Positions 1 through 10,458 are shown, counted from the stretch's first letter. The stretch: DNA of 64,000 nucleotides from Desulfatirhabdium butyrativorans DSM 18734 (GCF_000429925.1 NZ_KE386985.1:183225-247224), one strand, 5' to 3'. Notes: generated by a model from the letters alone, not told the origin. Made by a program: numbers and translations.

Positions 1-1393
1 GAATATCCCTGTTGGTCAAAATGCCGACGACCGTATCCCGCGCATCGGTGATTGCCAGATGTTTCACGCCCTGCTGCATCATGACCATCATGGCATCGAA
101 TATCGGGACTTTTGGGGAAATACCCCGCAACGGGGAGGACATGATGGCGGCCACCGGTTCCTGAATGTCCAATCCGGCTGCAATGACCTTTTTCCGCAAA
201 TCGCTTTCTGTCACAATCCCGATGAATTTGCCCTGCCTGTCGGTCACCAGGATGCTGCTGCACCGATGGTGTCCCATCCGCTCTGCAACCGTGCGGATGG
301 GCATATCCATGGGACAGTGGACGATGTTGGCCTGATAAATCCCCTCGATGGGTTGATCAAGATGGCTCGGTGCGGTTGTTTCACCGGCGTGAATCATTTG
401 GGCAACGATGGCCGCATAGGATCGATCCAGCATCCATTTCCCGAATGTGTCGGTAAAAAAGGCCCTGAAATGCTCGAACCGGTTGCATGTCTCCAGAAAC
501 CGCTCTTTGGGCCATACGTAGCAATACGTGTTTTCCGTGGCTTTGAGGGAGCGGATGGCGATGGCGTTGTTCAGCAGCATGGAAATGCCGCCATAAAGAC
601 TGCCTTCGCCCATCCGGTCATGCAGGATGAGGTGATTGCCTTCCTCAAAATAGCGCTCGGCCGCGCCTTTCTGAATGAGAACCAGGTACGCGATCTCGGA
701 GCTTCCCTGGCTGAAGATGACGTGATTCTGCGGATGGAATACGATGGACAGTTCGGAGGCGATCCTGGCGATTTCAGCCTCCGGCAGGAAGGAGAACGGC
801 GCAATATCCTGCAGGAAACTCCTGGCCTGCCTGGATACGATCATGGATGCATAGGAGGCATCCATCATTTTCCGAGTGAACGTGCCTGTAAAAAACTCGG
901 TCACAACCGGATGGCGGTTGCAGAGATCCAGAAATACGTGTCCCGGAACCACCCATAAAACCGTATCCCGTCTCGCTTTGACCGATTTGTCCGCCAGACC
1001 GGCATTCAGCAGCATCGATGTTGCGCCAAAAATATCGCCTTCCGAAAGAATGCGGCTTTGGTGGGCGAGATCGAGCAAAAACCCTTCGCACTGGGGGGCG
1101 AACAATTCGCTTTCTTTCGAGCCGTTTGTCCCCGTTGTTTCAATCGGTTGTCGATCCTGAAGCTCCAGTATCCCTGTCTTGACGAGATAGACGTTTTCAA
1201 CCCTGGATGTGCCTTGAAGAAACAGGATGGTGCCTTCGGGAATCGCCTCCGGGTAGATGGCAGGGGATAGGGCTTTTCGTTCGGATTCCGGCAGGGAGGC
1301 AAAAGGCGGGATCCGGGAAAGCCAGTCGACGATCCGGTTGCCGGATTCATCGGAGATTGGGGCCGAATTTGTCGAAAAATAGCCTGTTCCCAT
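1..1393 (-). CDS. Cyclic-nucleotide-binding / CBS-domain protein, C-terminus beyond window
   Basis: One uninterrupted minus-strand frame starts at the ATG at 1391-1393, which follows a GAGGAAAG ribosome-binding site, and runs off the left edge after about 464 codons. Residues about 21-160 and 189-310 look like two cNMP-binding (cap-like) beta-roll domains; each has a glycine-rich turn followed by a SMLLN stretch (FGATSMLLN, YGGISMLLNN). Residues from about 355 onward form a CBS pair with IGIVTESDLR and VGILTNRDI, typical CBS motifs. In this family such a front end usually precedes DUF294-type putative nucleotidyltransferase domains, which would lie outside the window. It is probably a cytosolic nucleotide-responsive regulator or enzyme. 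The ligand cannot be told from sequence. The two cap-like domains are inferred from pattern only. Confidence 0.8.
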   Translation of the reverse strand, partial: MGTGYFSTNSAPISDESGNRIVDWLSRIPPFASLPESERKALSPAIYPEAIPEGTILFLQGTSRVENVYLVKTGILELQDRQPIETTGTNGSKESELFAPQCEGFLLDLAHQSRILSEGDIFGATSMLLNAGLADKSVKARRDTVLWVVPGHVFLDLCNRHPVVTEFFTGTFTRKMMDASYASMIVSRQARSFLQDIAPFSFLPEAEIARIASELSIVFHPQNHVIFSQGSSEIAYLVLIQKGAAERYFEEGNHLILHDRMGEGSLYGGISMLLNNAIAIRSLKATENTYCYVWPKERFLETCNRFEHFRAFFTDTFGKWMLDRSYAAIVAQMIHAGETTAPSHLDQPIEGIYQANIVHCPMDMPIRTVAERMGHHRCSSILVTDRQGKFIGIVTESDLRKKVIAAGLDIQEPVAAIMSSPLRGISPKVPIFDAMMVMMQQGVKHLAITDARDTVVGILTNRDI

Positions 1394-1424
1394 GCTTTCC
1401 TCACATGCTTGGTGGAATCTTGTC

Positions 1425-1660
<236 letters not shown>

Positions 1661-2043
1661 AAGGGAGACGATGCTCCCACAAAATCAACATGTTCCCATC
1701 CGCCCCTATTCTCTCTTTCCTCCATTGAATATCGTGAAGCGATTGTATCGGATCGGACAAGCCTGTCAACATGGATGCTCCCGATAGGCGTTTCACAAGC
1801 CCGGGTTGGCGTCATCGCCATGCCTGATTCCCTTTCGCATCCGGATGCCGTGAAATGTCGTTTTCAAACCGCACGTAATGCGCTATTCTACCAACGTATT
1901 CCTGAACCGGCATCGGGTTTTGGGCTGCATGAGTCGCAGCAGATGCTGCAAGCGGAAACAGCTCTGGTGGATGGGCTTGATAACCACCGGAAGCGGTCTG
2001 TTTTCGTTATGGTTGCAATCAATTCAAGTGATGAGCCAATGCA

Positions 2044-4074
2044 ATGCAACTCGTATTTACCTATCGTCTGAAAATGGATGAAACGGAAGAACATGCCGTC
2101 GCCGATCTTCCGGAAACCGTCGAGGCGCTCTTTCAGGCACTGGTCCGTCTGGGGCATTCCGTTGAAAAGCTGGAAGTGAGCGGCCCGGCAAGCCGGGTGG
2201 TGGCCCGGCTGGAATCCCTTCGGCCCGATCTGATCTTCAATACGGCCATCGGCAAACATGAGAAGGCTCCCGAAGCCTATTACCCTTCCCTGTTCCAGCA
2301 CCTTGGATTCGCCTTCACCGGCTCCGATTCCTGGACTTCGACCATTACCAGCGACAAGCGCATGAGCAAGCTGTTTCTGGCTCAAAACGGCATTCCGACC
2401 CCCCGTTTTTGTTTTGTGGATCGCCTTCCGCTGGCGGATGCCGTCGAACTGCGCTTCCCGGTCATCGTCAAGCCCAATTTCGAGGGTGCGTCCAAGGGAA
2501 TTTATGAAGATTCCGTCATCGAATCTTACGAGGAACTGGTGGCGAGGCTTCCGCAGATGCTGGGGCAGTATCCGACCGGCCTTCTGATCGAGGAGTTCAT
2601 CGTCGGAAAGGACATTGTCGTTCCTTTCCTGGAAAATGCTCCCGGGCCAGGTCCCAAAGGTATCGCAGGCATACTGGCGCCTTGCGGGTACCGGTTTGCG
2701 GCGGATGTGATCGCCAACCGGAAATATCTCTTTTACGATTACAGCCTGCAGCACGAGTTGCGGAATGCTGTCACTGTGGATGTCCCGGCGGATATCGCAG
2801 GCGCCGTTTCGGAAAAGGCCCGGTCCATGACGGCCCGCATTGTGGAGCTGCTCGGCATGAAGGATTTCGGCCGCATCGATTACCGGCTTTCCGAAGATGG
2901 CCAGCTCCATTTCATCGAAGCAAACCCCCTGCCCAGTCTCGAATCGGGGGCATCCATCCTGGCTGCGGCCCAGGCAATCGGGCTGCATTCCCTGGATGCC
3001 GTTCTGCAGGTGATGTTGAAAAGCGCCTGCAGCCGGTATCGGATCGATCCGCGATCCGGTGTTTCCCGTGCCAGACGGAAACTGACCGTGGGTCTCACCT
3101 ACAACATGAAACGGATCAAGGCCAAATCCGCGGAAGACGATGACAGCGAGGCCGAATTCGATTCCATGTCCACCATATCCGCCATTTCGGAGGCAATCGC
3201 CTCCCATGGTCATGAGGTCATACCCATCGAGGCTACTTCGGAGTTGCCTGCCATCATATCGAACATGAAACTCGATCTCGTGTTCAACGTTGCGGAAGGT
3301 CTGCAGGGCAGAAGCCGCGAGGCCCAGATTCCGGCGATTCTCGAACTGGTGGGCATACCCTATGTTGGCAGCGATCCAGCCACGCTGGCCGTTTGTCTCG
3401 ATAAAACCCTGGCCAAGAAAATGGTCCGGGCCGCCGGGATCGCCACCCCCGATTTCGTGTTGATGAAAACCGGCAACGAACATCTTCCCAAATCCATGAA
3501 ATTCCCCATGATCGTGAAACCCTATGCCGAGGGCAGCTCCAAGGGGGTGATGGGCGTAAATGTGGTCGAAAACGAGCAGCAGCTTCGGGAAAACGCCAGA
3601 GCCTTGATCGCCAGATACCGGCAGCCCGTGCTGGTGGAAAACTACCTGTGCGGCAGGGAGTTTACCGTCGGACTTCTGGGGGAATACCGCCCGCGGGTGC
3701 TGCCCCCCATGGAAATCGTCTTTCATGCGGCGCCGGGCGCTCATCCGGTCTATGCCTTCGATCACAAGCTGGCTTTCAACGATCAGGTGAGCTACGATGT
3801 CCCGGCAAAGATCGATCCGGCATTGGCGAACCGGATCGGGCAGGCCGCACGGGGGGCCTTTCGCGCCCTCGGATGCCGGGATGTGGCGCGCATCGATCTG
3901 CGGCTGGACGAACGGGGGAAGGTGCATTTCATCGAATGCAATCCCCTGCCGGGCCTGACGCCGAAATGGTCGGATCTGTGCCTGATCGGGGACGCCGCCG
4001 GGATGGATTACCGGAGCCTGATCGGGGAGATTATGGCGCCTGCCTTGAGAAGGATGCGCGCATCTTTCCGATAG
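2044..4074 (+). CDS. Tandem ATP-grasp (double D-Ala-D-Ala ligase-like) protein
   Basis: 676 residues made of two successive ATP-grasp ligase modules. Each has the ATP-binding lysine/glycine loop (VKPNFEGASKG near residue 138, VKPYAEGSSKG near 492) and the C-terminal metal-binding signature (HFIEANPLP near 288, HFIECNPLP near 627). Single D-alanine-D-alanine ligases are about 300-350 residues, so this is a fusion or duplication of two such enzymes. The reaction is probably ATP-dependent amide or peptide bond formation on carboxylates; the substrate is unknown. An in-frame TGA at 2032-2034 forces the start to the ATG at 2044, preceded only by a weak GATGAG. The next gene, a methyltransferase on the same strand 160 bp downstream, may modify the same product. 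A cell-wall ligase role is possible, but duplication makes a specialised peptide product at least as likely. Confidence 0.85.
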   Translation: MQLVFTYRLKMDETEEHAVADLPETVEALFQALVRLGHSVEKLEVSGPASRVVARLESLRPDLIFNTAIGKHEKAPEAYYPSLFQHLGFAFTGSDSWTSTITSDKRMSKLFLAQNGIPTPRFCFVDRLPLADAVELRFPVIVKPNFEGASKGIYEDSVIESYEELVARLPQMLGQYPTGLLIEEFIVGKDIVVPFLENAPGPGPKGIAGILAPCGYRFAADVIANRKYLFYDYSLQHELRNAVTVDVPADIAGAVSEKARSMTARIVELLGMKDFGRIDYRLSEDGQLHFIEANPLPSLESGASILAAAQAIGLHSLDAVLQVMLKSACSRYRIDPRSGVSRARRKLTVGLTYNMKRIKAKSAEDDDSEAEFDSMSTISAISEAIASHGHEVIPIEATSELPAIISNMKLDLVFNVAEGLQGRSREAQIPAILELVGIPYVGSDPATLAVCLDKTLAKKMVRAAGIATPDFVLMKTGNEHLPKSMKFPMIVKPYAEGSSKGVMGVNVVENEQQLRENARALIARYRQPVLVENYLCGREFTVGLLGEYRPRVLPPMEIVFHAAPGAHPVYAFDHKLAFNDQVSYDVPAKIDPALANRIGQAARGAFRALGCRDVARIDLRLDERGKVHFIECNPLPGLTPKWSDLCLIGDAAGMDYRSLIGEIMAPALRRMRASFR

Positions 4075-4235
4075 GCCCTCCGGCCCGGAGCTTTACGCCG
4101 CCTGCGGGCAGGCAGTTTTGCGATACAGCGTGAAAAACGGCCGCCAGCTCGTTGGGCTTTGCCACCACCATCTGATTCCCCTGCTGATGCCAAAGAAGCT
4201 TTCGCAGCGGATGAAGAAATATTCGCGTGAGAAAC

Positions 4236-5336
4236 ATGACCGATCATGCCATCGAGGCGCCATCCGGATCGTTTTCGGATCGGCTCATCGACATCCTCAA
4301 CATGGGCGCCATCAATCTCGCCATGGGCATCGGATACCGTCTCGGCCTGTTTGAGGCCCTCGACGGATTCGATCGACCGCAGACGGCGGAAACGATCGCC
4401 GAAACAGCCGGGCTCTCTGCCCGCTACACCCTGGAATGGCTGAGCATCATGGCTACAGGCGGCATCGTCCGGCTGAGCCAGGACGCCGACGGCGTCCCGC
4501 TTTTCGATCTGCCCGGGGCCCATGCCGATCTGCTGTGCCGAAGGGCAGGGAATGCAAACCTCGGCGTTTACACCCAGGAAATTCCCATCCTAACTGCAAG
4601 CGCCTATCACCGGATTTGTTCGGCATTCACCAGCGGAGAAGGAATCCCCTATCGGAGCTATCCCGATTTTCACCAGTTCATGGGGGAGCTGGCAGATGCC
4701 AAACACCGGCAGGTGCTGATCGAGCGGTTTTTGCCGAGTGTGGACAAGGGCCGGATCGTTCAGCGGATGCAGCAGGGCATTCGGGTGTGCGATCTGGGTT
4801 GCAGCGAGGGCGTCGCGCTGCTGATCATGGCGCAAGCCTATCCGAAGAGTACATTCGTCGGCATGGACATATCGGAGCAGGCCCTTGCCGAGGCTGGCGC
4901 CGAAGCCATGCGTCTCGGGCTTGGCAATGTGGAATTCGTTCGGATCGATGCGGCTGCCCTCGCGGAAAACGATGCGTACCGGGCGTCATTCGATTACGTC
5001 ACCGCCTTCGATGCCATTCACGACCAGAGCCAGCCGCTGGCTGCGCTCAAGGGGGTGCATCATATCCTGAAAGAAGGCGCCGCATTCTCGATGGTCGATA
5101 TTGCGGCGGAAACCGATGTTGCGCAGAACCTGGCCCATCCCATGGCGCCGTTTCTGTATACGGTGAGCCTGATGCACTGCCTGCCGGTGGGGCTCGTGGA
5201 CAACGGCATGGGTCTCGGCATGATGTGGGGCCGGCAAAGAGCGCTGGAGTTGCTCCGCGAGGCCGGTTTTGAAGAAGTATCCGTTGTGGATATTCCGGAT
5301 GATGCCTTCAATTTTCACTTTTTCTGCAGGAAATGA
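4236..5336 (+). CDS. Class I SAM-dependent methyltransferase with N-terminal winged-helix domain
   Basis: About 366 residues. The N-terminal third (INLAMGIGYRLGLFEAL, then a helix-turn-helix-like stretch ending ARYTLEWLSIM) resembles the dimerisation/winged-helix domain of O-methyltransferase-like proteins. The SAM-binding motif I is VCDLGCSEGVALLIMAQ near residue 183, followed by an acidic FVGMDIS (motif II) and a VTAFDAIHDQ motif. Proteins of this architecture methylate small molecules, but the substrate here is unknown. I chose the ATG at 4236; an in-frame GTG at 4227 is an alternative three codons upstream, and neither has a strong ribosome-binding site. The gene follows the tandem ATP-grasp gene, so the two may form a small unit. 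Confidence 0.8.
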   Translation: MTDHAIEAPSGSFSDRLIDILNMGAINLAMGIGYRLGLFEALDGFDRPQTAETIAETAGLSARYTLEWLSIMATGGIVRLSQDADGVPLFDLPGAHADLLCRRAGNANLGVYTQEIPILTASAYHRICSAFTSGEGIPYRSYPDFHQFMGELADAKHRQVLIERFLPSVDKGRIVQRMQQGIRVCDLGCSEGVALLIMAQAYPKSTFVGMDISEQALAEAGAEAMRLGLGNVEFVRIDAAALAENDAYRASFDYVTAFDAIHDQSQPLAALKGVHHILKEGAAFSMVDIAAETDVAQNLAHPMAPFLYTVSLMHCLPVGLVDNGMGLGMMWGRQRALELLREAGFEEVSVVDIPDDAFNFHFFCRK

Positions 5337-5406
5337 TGCCTGACGCCGTTTTTTCGGAGATTCTCCCGCCACTCGGGAACGGAATCCCGGAATGTGGATG
5401 TGACCG

Positions 5407-8322
5407 ATGCAAATGATGCAGCAGCCCATAACACCATCCGCCGCTGGAACGAGTCGCCGCCGTTGGATCGCGCTGGTCTTCGCGCTGGTGGTCTTGGGTG
5501 TGCTTTTTTCCGCGTGGATGGTCAGGCGGGCCGACATCGAGCTGCGCAGTGACATCTTGCTGCAGGCGAGGATGATTGGCCGCTCGATCAACGCCGAACG
5601 TGTCCAGCTGCTCACCGGAACCAACGCCGACGAGATATCTCCCGACTACCTCCGGCTCAAACAGCAGCTTGCGGGTGTCTGCTCGGCAAACCCCAAATTC
5701 CGCTTTGTCTATCTCATGGGCCGCAAAGCGGATGGCGCGGTGTTTTTTTTCGTGGACAGCGAACCGCAGGGGTCCAAGGACGAATCACCTGCAGGCCAGA
5801 TTCATGTAGAGGCTTCCGCAGATTTGCGCCATGTGTTCGACACCGGCACAGGGATGGTCGAAGGGCCGGTTACGGATCGCTGGGGCACCTGGATCACGGC
5901 GCTGGTGCCGTTGACCGATGCCGGCAGCGGCAAATTGATTGCCGTACTCGGCATGGATATCGATGCCCGGGAATGGAAATGGGATGTGGCCGAAAAGTCC
6001 GCACTGCCTGTCGCTCTCGGATGGTTCTGTATCCTGATCGCCTTGTTTGCGCTGACCATATGGCGAAACGCCCGGCAGATGTATCGCCAGAAGACCCGGA
6101 TGCACGAAAGCGAAACCTATCTGAAGGCGCTTTTCGAGCGGCTTGCCGAACAGGGGCGCACCTTTATCTGGGAGGTGGATGCGGATGGGCGATTCACGTA
6201 TCTGAGTCCGGTCTTCGAGAAGATGCTTGGGTACCGGGTGGAAGATGTCGTCGGCAAAAGCCATTTCTATGATTTGCATCCGGAAGAGGGTCGTGAGGCT
6301 TTCCGGGAATCCTGTTTTGCCATTTTTGCCAGTAAAATGCCTTTCAAGAACCTGGAGAACCCGGTGCAGACAAGGGACGGCCGGATTGTATGGCTGCTGA
6401 CCAACGGCCTGCCCGTTCTGAATCCGGATGGAACATTGGCCGGATATAGTGGGAGCGATACCGATATCACCCGCACCAAACAGGTGAGGGAAGAACTACT
6501 GGAGACGAACCGCCAGCTTGAAGAGGCCATTGCCCGGGCCAACGAAATGGCGGTCAAGGCCGAGATCGCCAGCATTGCGAAAAGCGAGTTCCTGGCCAAC
6601 ATGAGCCATGAGATCCGTACACCGATGAACGGCGTCATCGGCATGTGCGGACTGCTGCTCGATACCGAACTCTCCGAGGAGCAGCGGCGGTATGCCGAAA
6701 TCGCCCGCTCCAGCGCCGAATCCCTTCTCGGCATCATCAGCGACATCCTCGACATCTCCAAAATCGAGGCGAGAAAGCTCGATCTCGAGATGATGGATTT
6801 CGATCTGCAGGAGCTCATGGATGATTTTGCCGTGTCCATGAACCCCCGGGCAACCGACAAGGGACTTGAATGGACATGCGTTATCGATCCCGGGGTACCG
6901 GTGCGCCTCCGGGGGGATCCGGGCAGGCTTCGCCAGGTCCTGACCAATCTGGCCGGCAATGCCGTCAAATTCACCGGCAAGGGTGAAGTGCTCGTCCGGG
7001 TGGAGCGGGTGGCCGGATTTACGCGTCGGGACGAAGGAAACCGATGGGTGTGGGGTCCTGTACGCCCGGCTGGGGGGCGGATAGAAGCGCACGACATGTC
7101 ATCCGGCGGTCAACCGGCAGAGGCTGGAACGACTCCTTCGGTTTTGCCGGATCCGGGCTGGGTTTCCCTGCGCTTTTCGGTTCAGGATACCGGCATCGGC
7201 ATACCGGAAGACAAGATCGGTCTGCTGTTCGATAAATTCACTCAGGTGGACACATCGACCACCCGGCAGTATGGCGGCACGGGGCTGGGATTGGCCATCT
7301 CGAAGCAGCTTGTCCTGATGATGGGCGGAGAAATCGGGGTCAGCAGCCAGCCTGGCAAAGGATCCGAATTCTGGTTCACCGTTCCGTTTCAGATGCATTC
7401 GGCTGGAGGTGCTGGTTATAAACAGCCGTCCCGGAAACCGTTCGATGCTCAGGCGCGGTTTACCGGACGCAGGGCCCGCATTCTGGTGGCTGAAGACAAC
7501 GTTACCAATCAGCAGGTTGCCATGGGGATGCTGCGGAAATTCGGTCTTTCGGCCGATGCCGTGGCGGACGGACACGAAGCGCTCACCGCCCTGAAAACGA
7601 TTCCCTACGATCTGGTCCTCATGGATGTTCAGATGCCGGAAATGGATGGTCTGAAGACAACGCGAAAAATCCGGGAGTGGGAAGCGACACGGAACATGGC
7701 TGCCGGAACGGCAGGCCCGGCGACGCGTGATAAAAGGCATCATCTTCCGATTGTTGCCATGACGGCTCATGCCCTGCAGGATGACAGGCGAAAATGCCTG
7801 GAGGCGGGCATGGATGACTATGTGACCAAGCCGGTTTCGCCGCAAATGCTGGCCTCCGTGCTGAATAAATGGCTCCCGGAGGAGCCGGAAGGAACCGAGC
7901 AAGCGGAACGCAAAGGGCCTGGTGCCGTCGTTCCGGATTCGGCGTTTGCGATTTACGGTTCAAGAAGGCAGGAGGAGGCATTGCCTCCGGTCTGGGATCG
8001 CGCCGGAATGCTGGATCGGCTGATGGGAGACGAGCAGCTTGCCGATCAGATCATGGCGGACTTTTTGGCGGATATGCCGCGAAGCATCGATGAGCTGAAA
8101 GGGTATCTCGCTGCAGGTGATGCCGTGGGCGCCGAGCGGAAAACGCACAGCATCAAGGGTGCATCGGCCAATGTTGGCGGCGAAGCCTTGTATCAGGTTG
8201 CATTTGAAATGGAAATCGCGGCAAAAGCAGGCGATCTGGGCAGTATCCAGATGCGCTTGCCCGAGTTGGAAGAAGCATTCAATCAGTTGGAAAAGCGCTC
8301 GAAGGATTGTATCAGCCGGTAG
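5407..8322 (+). CDS. Hybrid sensor histidine kinase (PAS-HisKA-HATPase-REC-HPt)
   Basis: 971 residues. An N-terminal membrane segment (about 20-40) and a second (about 199-219) enclose a periplasmic sensor region of about 160 residues. A PAS domain follows at about 245-360, then HisKA with the phosphorylated His401 in [15 protein letters not shown]. The ATPase domain has the N box ([12 protein letters not shown]), [10 protein letters not shown] and [14 protein letters not shown] receiver domain begins near residue 693 (ILVAEDN, acceptor Asp in [11 protein letters not shown] about 740), and a C-terminal HPt carries [13 protein letters not shown] near 912. All phosphorelay residues are present, so this is a complete tripartite (ArcB/BarA-like) relay kinase. 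Its partner could be the response regulator immediately downstream. The stimulus is unknown. A GGGCAGT heptamer array begins three bases after its stop codon. Confidence 0.9.
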   Translation: MQMMQQPITPSAAGTSRRRWIALVFALVVLGVLFSAWMVRRADIELRSDILLQARMIGRSINAERVQLLTGTNADEISPDYLRLKQQLAGVCSANPKFRFVYLMGRKADGAVFFFVDSEPQGSKDESPAGQIHVEASADLRHVFDTGTGMVEGPVTDRWGTWITALVPLTDAGSGKLIAVLGMDIDAREWKWDVAEKSALPVALGWFCILIALFALTIWRNARQMYRQKTRMHESETYLKALFERLAEQGRTFIWEVDADGRFTYLSPVFEKMLGYRVEDVVGKSHFYDLHPEEGREAFRESCFAIFASKMPFKNLENPVQTRDGRIVWLLTNGLPVLNPDGTLAGYSGSDTDITRTKQVREELLETNRQLEEAIARANEMAVKAEIASIAKSEFLANMSHEIRTPMNGVIGMCGLLLDTELSEEQRRYAEIARSSAESLLGIISDILDISKIEARKLDLEMMDFDLQELMDDFAVSMNPRATDKGLEWTCVIDPGVPVRLRGDPGRLRQVLTNLAGNAVKFTGKGEVLVRVERVAGFTRRDEGNRWVWGPVRPAGGRIEAHDMSSGGQPAEAGTTPSVLPDPGWVSLRFSVQDTGIGIPEDKIGLLFDKFTQVDTSTTRQYGGTGLGLAISKQLVLMMGGEIGVSSQPGKGSEFWFTVPFQMHSAGGAGYKQPSRKPFDAQARFTGRRARILVAEDNVTNQQVAMGMLRKFGLSADAVADGHEALTALKTIPYDLVLMDVQMPEMDGLKTTRKIREWEATRNMAAGTAGPATRDKRHHLPIVAMTAHALQDDRRKCLEAGMDDYVTKPVSPQMLASVLNKWLPEEPEGTEQAERKGPGAVVPDSAFAIYGSRRQEEALPPVWDRAGMLDRLMGDEQLADQIMADFLADMPRSIDELKGYLAAGDAVGAERKTHSIKGASANVGGEALYQVAFEMEIAAKAGDLGSIQMRLPELEEAFNQLEKRSKDCISR

Positions 8323-8325
8323 CTG

Positions 8326-8358
8326 GCAGTGGGCAGTCGGCAGTGGGCAGTGGGCAGT
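8326..8358. repeat. GGGCAGT/CGGCAGT heptamer array at stop codon
   Basis: Five near-perfect heptamers of the form GGCAGTG/GGGCAGT/CGGCAGT start three bases after the TAG of the hybrid kinase. The same unit occurs at 33438-33478, 33706-33766 (inverted) and as a short remnant near 59921. Confidence 0.8.
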
Positions 8359-8467
8359 TATGGCCCGTCACCCTGGCGACTGCCGCAGGAATCGCCTTAG
8401 TGGTGCCTGAACGGAAACCCAGTTTTGGTTACAACCTGAGCCGGGGGACAGGCTGTTTCGCGATGCA

Positions 8468-8528
8468 GCCGGAACCTGTCTGAAGCCGCCGGAGATCACG
8501 CCAAAGGCGTGATTGGGTCGGGCGAGTT
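8468..8528. repeat. Possible relic of the MITE-like repeat
   Basis: The string CTGTCTGAAGCCGCCGGAGATCACG, followed by GATTGGGTCGGGCGAG, resembles the core of the element at 53774-54078 (CTGTTTGAAGCAGCCGGAGATCG then TTGGATCGGGCGG). No terminal inverted repeat is visible, so this is a fragment at best. Confidence 0.4.
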
Positions 8529-8556
8529 CATCAATCTTTAATTACCAGGAACGATC

Positions 8557-9177
8557 ATGAAAGTACTCATTGCTGAAGACGACCTGTCTTCCCGCAACCT
8601 GTTGTCCGCCATGCTTCGAAAAGCCGGCTATGAAGTGCTGGAAACGCTGGATGGCGAAGAGGTCTGGAAGGCGCTGCAAAAGCCGGATGCGCCGAAACTG
8701 GTTATCCTTGACTGGCTGATGCCGAAAATGGACGGATTGGAGGTGCTTCGGCGCGTCCGTGCGATTGAAAGCGATCGGCCGCCGTATATCCTCATGCTGA
8801 CGGTCAAGACGGCGAAAACCGAAATCATCGAAGGACTGAGAGCCGGGGCAAACGATTATCTGACCAAACCCTTCGATATGGGTGAGCTGCGCGCCCGGCT
8901 TGAAGTGGGCCGGCTCATGATCGAAACGCAGGATGCACTTGCCGCTAAAATTGAGGAGTTGCACCGGGCGCTTGGCGAAATCAAGACATTGCGGGGCATT
9001 GTGCCTATCTGTGCAGGCTGCAAGAAAATCCGCGATGACCAGGGCTATTGGAAGCAGGTGGAAGTCTATCTAAAGGAACATACGGAAGCCGAGTTCAGCC
9101 ACGGCCTTTGCCCGGATTGCAAGAAAAGACTGTATTCCGATCTTTCGGGGGATGCCGATCAAATTCCGCCTGAATGA
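8557..9177 (+). CDS. Response regulator with C-terminal Cys-rich domain
   Basis: 206 residues. The N-terminal receiver domain (1-120) has the acidic pair in IAEDD, the acceptor Asp in VILDWLMPKMDG (about residue 52), a Thr in MLTVKT, and Lys in YLTKPF. The C-terminal part (about 145-200) has two cysteine pairs, PICAGCKKIRD and LCPDCKK, with GYWKQVEVYL and FSHG between them. This small domain of unknown function is common in deltaproteobacterial response regulators and probably binds a metal. There is no DNA-binding domain, so output is probably through protein contact. It lies 234 bp after the hybrid kinase on the same strand and is a candidate partner for that relay. Confidence 0.9.
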   Translation: MKVLIAEDDLSSRNLLSAMLRKAGYEVLETLDGEEVWKALQKPDAPKLVILDWLMPKMDGLEVLRRVRAIESDRPPYILMLTVKTAKTEIIEGLRAGANDYLTKPFDMGELRARLEVGRLMIETQDALAAKIEELHRALGEIKTLRGIVPICAGCKKIRDDQGYWKQVEVYLKEHTEAEFSHGLCPDCKKRLYSDLSGDADQIPPE

Positions 9178-9215
9178 AAAGCCGTGCCGCGTTGGGGTCG
9201 ATCCGTCGAGCGGCG

Positions 9216-9294
9216 TGTTGTCGTTCACTATCGTTGTCACTATCGTTATCGTTATCGTTGTCGTTATCGTTGTCGTAATCGTAATCGCAATCGA
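9216..9294. repeat. GTTATC/GTTGTC hexamer array
   Basis: Roughly twelve head-to-tail hexamers (CGTTAT, CGTTGT, CGTAAT variants) lie in the gap between two convergent genes (response regulator and atpF). It is the same family as the arrays at 18665-18797, 36471-36518 and 41611-41667. Confidence 0.85.
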
Positions 9295-9360
9295 ATACCC
9301 CGCAACCCGCTTCCTTTCAGGCACGGTATCTGTGTTGCATCAGCCCCCGAAAAACGCCGC

Positions 9361-9392
9361 GCCCGAATCATGCAGATGACCATGATTCGGGC
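9361..9392 (-). terminator. Stem-loop terminator of the F0 operon
   Basis: A perfect 12-bp inverted repeat (GCCCGAATCATG / CATGATTCGGGC) with an 8-base loop lies 32 bp beyond the atpF stop. On the minus strand it is followed within about six bases by a run of five T. It could end transcription of the F0 operon and marks its 3' limit. Confidence 0.65.
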
Positions 9393-9424
9393 GAAACATT
9401 TCCGTTTGAACGGCGATATGCGGG

Positions 9425-10006
9425 CTATCCGATTTGCCCGAGATAGGATGCGACCATTTTCTCCCTGTCTTCCTTCTTCACGATCCTCGGAAGCAGCTCG
9501 AGGGCGCGATCCGTGGCAATATCCACCATTTCTTCCCGCAGTTTCCGTTTCGCTTCGAGCAGATATGCCTCGGACTTTTTGGCTGCCGACTCGATCAATC
9601 GCTGGCTTTCGGCCTCTGCCTCCTGGAGCAGGGCAGCCTTCCGCCGCTTGCCTTCTTCGATAATCCGCTCCCGGATTTCCGCCATACGGGCATCGCTTTG
9701 GGACAATTTCTTCTGCACCTGTTTCAACTGATGCAGGATCTCGGCCTTGTATGTTTCGATCTTGGCCATTTCCCGCTCGATGTCTCTTCCCTGGGCGCGC
9801 AGAAAATTCATCAGTGGAGGCCCGGCATATTTGACGATCACGAAAAGAAGAATCGCGAAATTGACCCACTTCATGATGGGATCATACGTTTCCCGCCATG
9901 AAGAGGCGCCATGTGTCTCCGCTCCCCAGACAACGGAAATGCCCCATGCGGAGACAAAAAGGGATGTACACCCGATACGGATGAATGAAGCGATGCGATG
10001 GCTCAT
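9425..10006 (-). CDS. atpF: F0 ATP synthase subunit b
   Basis: 193 residues. An N-terminal hydrophobic leader (residues about 5-28) is followed by the membrane segment (about 45-65, VNFAILLFVIVKYAGPPL) and then a long charged, heptad-like helix rich in Glu, Lys, Arg and Ala to about residue 180. That is the peripheral-stalk architecture of subunit b, which links the membrane a/c motor to F1. Its start overlaps the stop of the second b-like gene by four bases (ATGA). It is the last gene of the operon; a hairpin terminator follows and no delta, alpha, gamma, beta or epsilon gene is present. The two unequal b genes suggest a b/b' heterodimer. Confidence 0.9.
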   Translation of the reverse strand: MSHRIASFIRIGCTSLFVSAWGISVVWGAETHGASSWRETYDPIMKWVNFAILLFVIVKYAGPPLMNFLRAQGRDIEREMAKIETYKAEILHQLKQVQKKLSQSDARMAEIRERIIEEGKRRKAALLQEAEAESQRLIESAAKKSEAYLLEAKRKLREEMVDIATDRALELLPRIVKKEDREKMVASYLGQIG

Positions 10007-10458
10007 GCTTCCACCTTTCGATCCAGAAGCTTTTCGATCATGAATACGGACAGGGCATCGGCTTCGGATTGAAGCTGCTCGCGAATGGTTGCAATGGTTT
10101 GATTGACCTGCTCCAGCGCCTTTTCCCGCTCCTGCGCCAGCTTCTGCTGCGTTTCGAACAGAATGGCCTCTCCGGCCGCTACACCTTCGTGCTCGATATT
10201 TGCCCGCATTTCAATGGCTTCGGCCTTCGCAGCGGCTTCCTGTTCCGCGATCGCTTTCGTCAGACGCAGCACTTCCTGGTCCGCATCCACGACGTCCGCC
10301 TTCAGCTTTTCGATATGGGTCTGGCGGTTGTTCATCACCCCCTGCAGGGGTCTGAACATCACGCGCGTCACGATCACCATGAACAGCAGAAAGGACAGGA
10401 GTTGAAAAAAGAAGGTTTCATTGATGGTAATCAGTGCAACCTTGTTGATGATTTCCAT
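10003..10458 (-). CDS. F0 ATP synthase subunit b' (second b-type stalk protein)
   Basis: 151 residues. A single membrane segment near the N-terminus (about 15-33, TFFFQLLSFLLFMVIVTRVMF) precedes RPLQGVMNNRQTHIEKLKAD, the typical membrane-exit sequence of b-type subunits, and a coiled-coil-like charged helix follows. It is shorter and clearly distinct from the 193-residue b protein directly downstream, as in bacteria with b and b' heterodimeric stators. It starts 66 bp after the single-hairpin c gene and overlaps atpF by four bases. Confidence 0.88.
   Translation of the reverse strand: MEIINKVALITINETFFFQLLSFLLFMVIVTRVMFRPLQGVMNNRQTHIEKLKADVVDADQEVLRLTKAIAEQEAAAKAEAIEMRANIEHEGVAAGEAILFETQQKLAQEREKALEQVNQTIATIREQLQSEADALSVFMIEKLLDRKVEA

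Noticed and set aside
1888-3927. Long open frame of about 679 codons on the minus strand
   Set aside because: Antisense to the tandem ATP-grasp gene; no domain and no ribosome-binding site.
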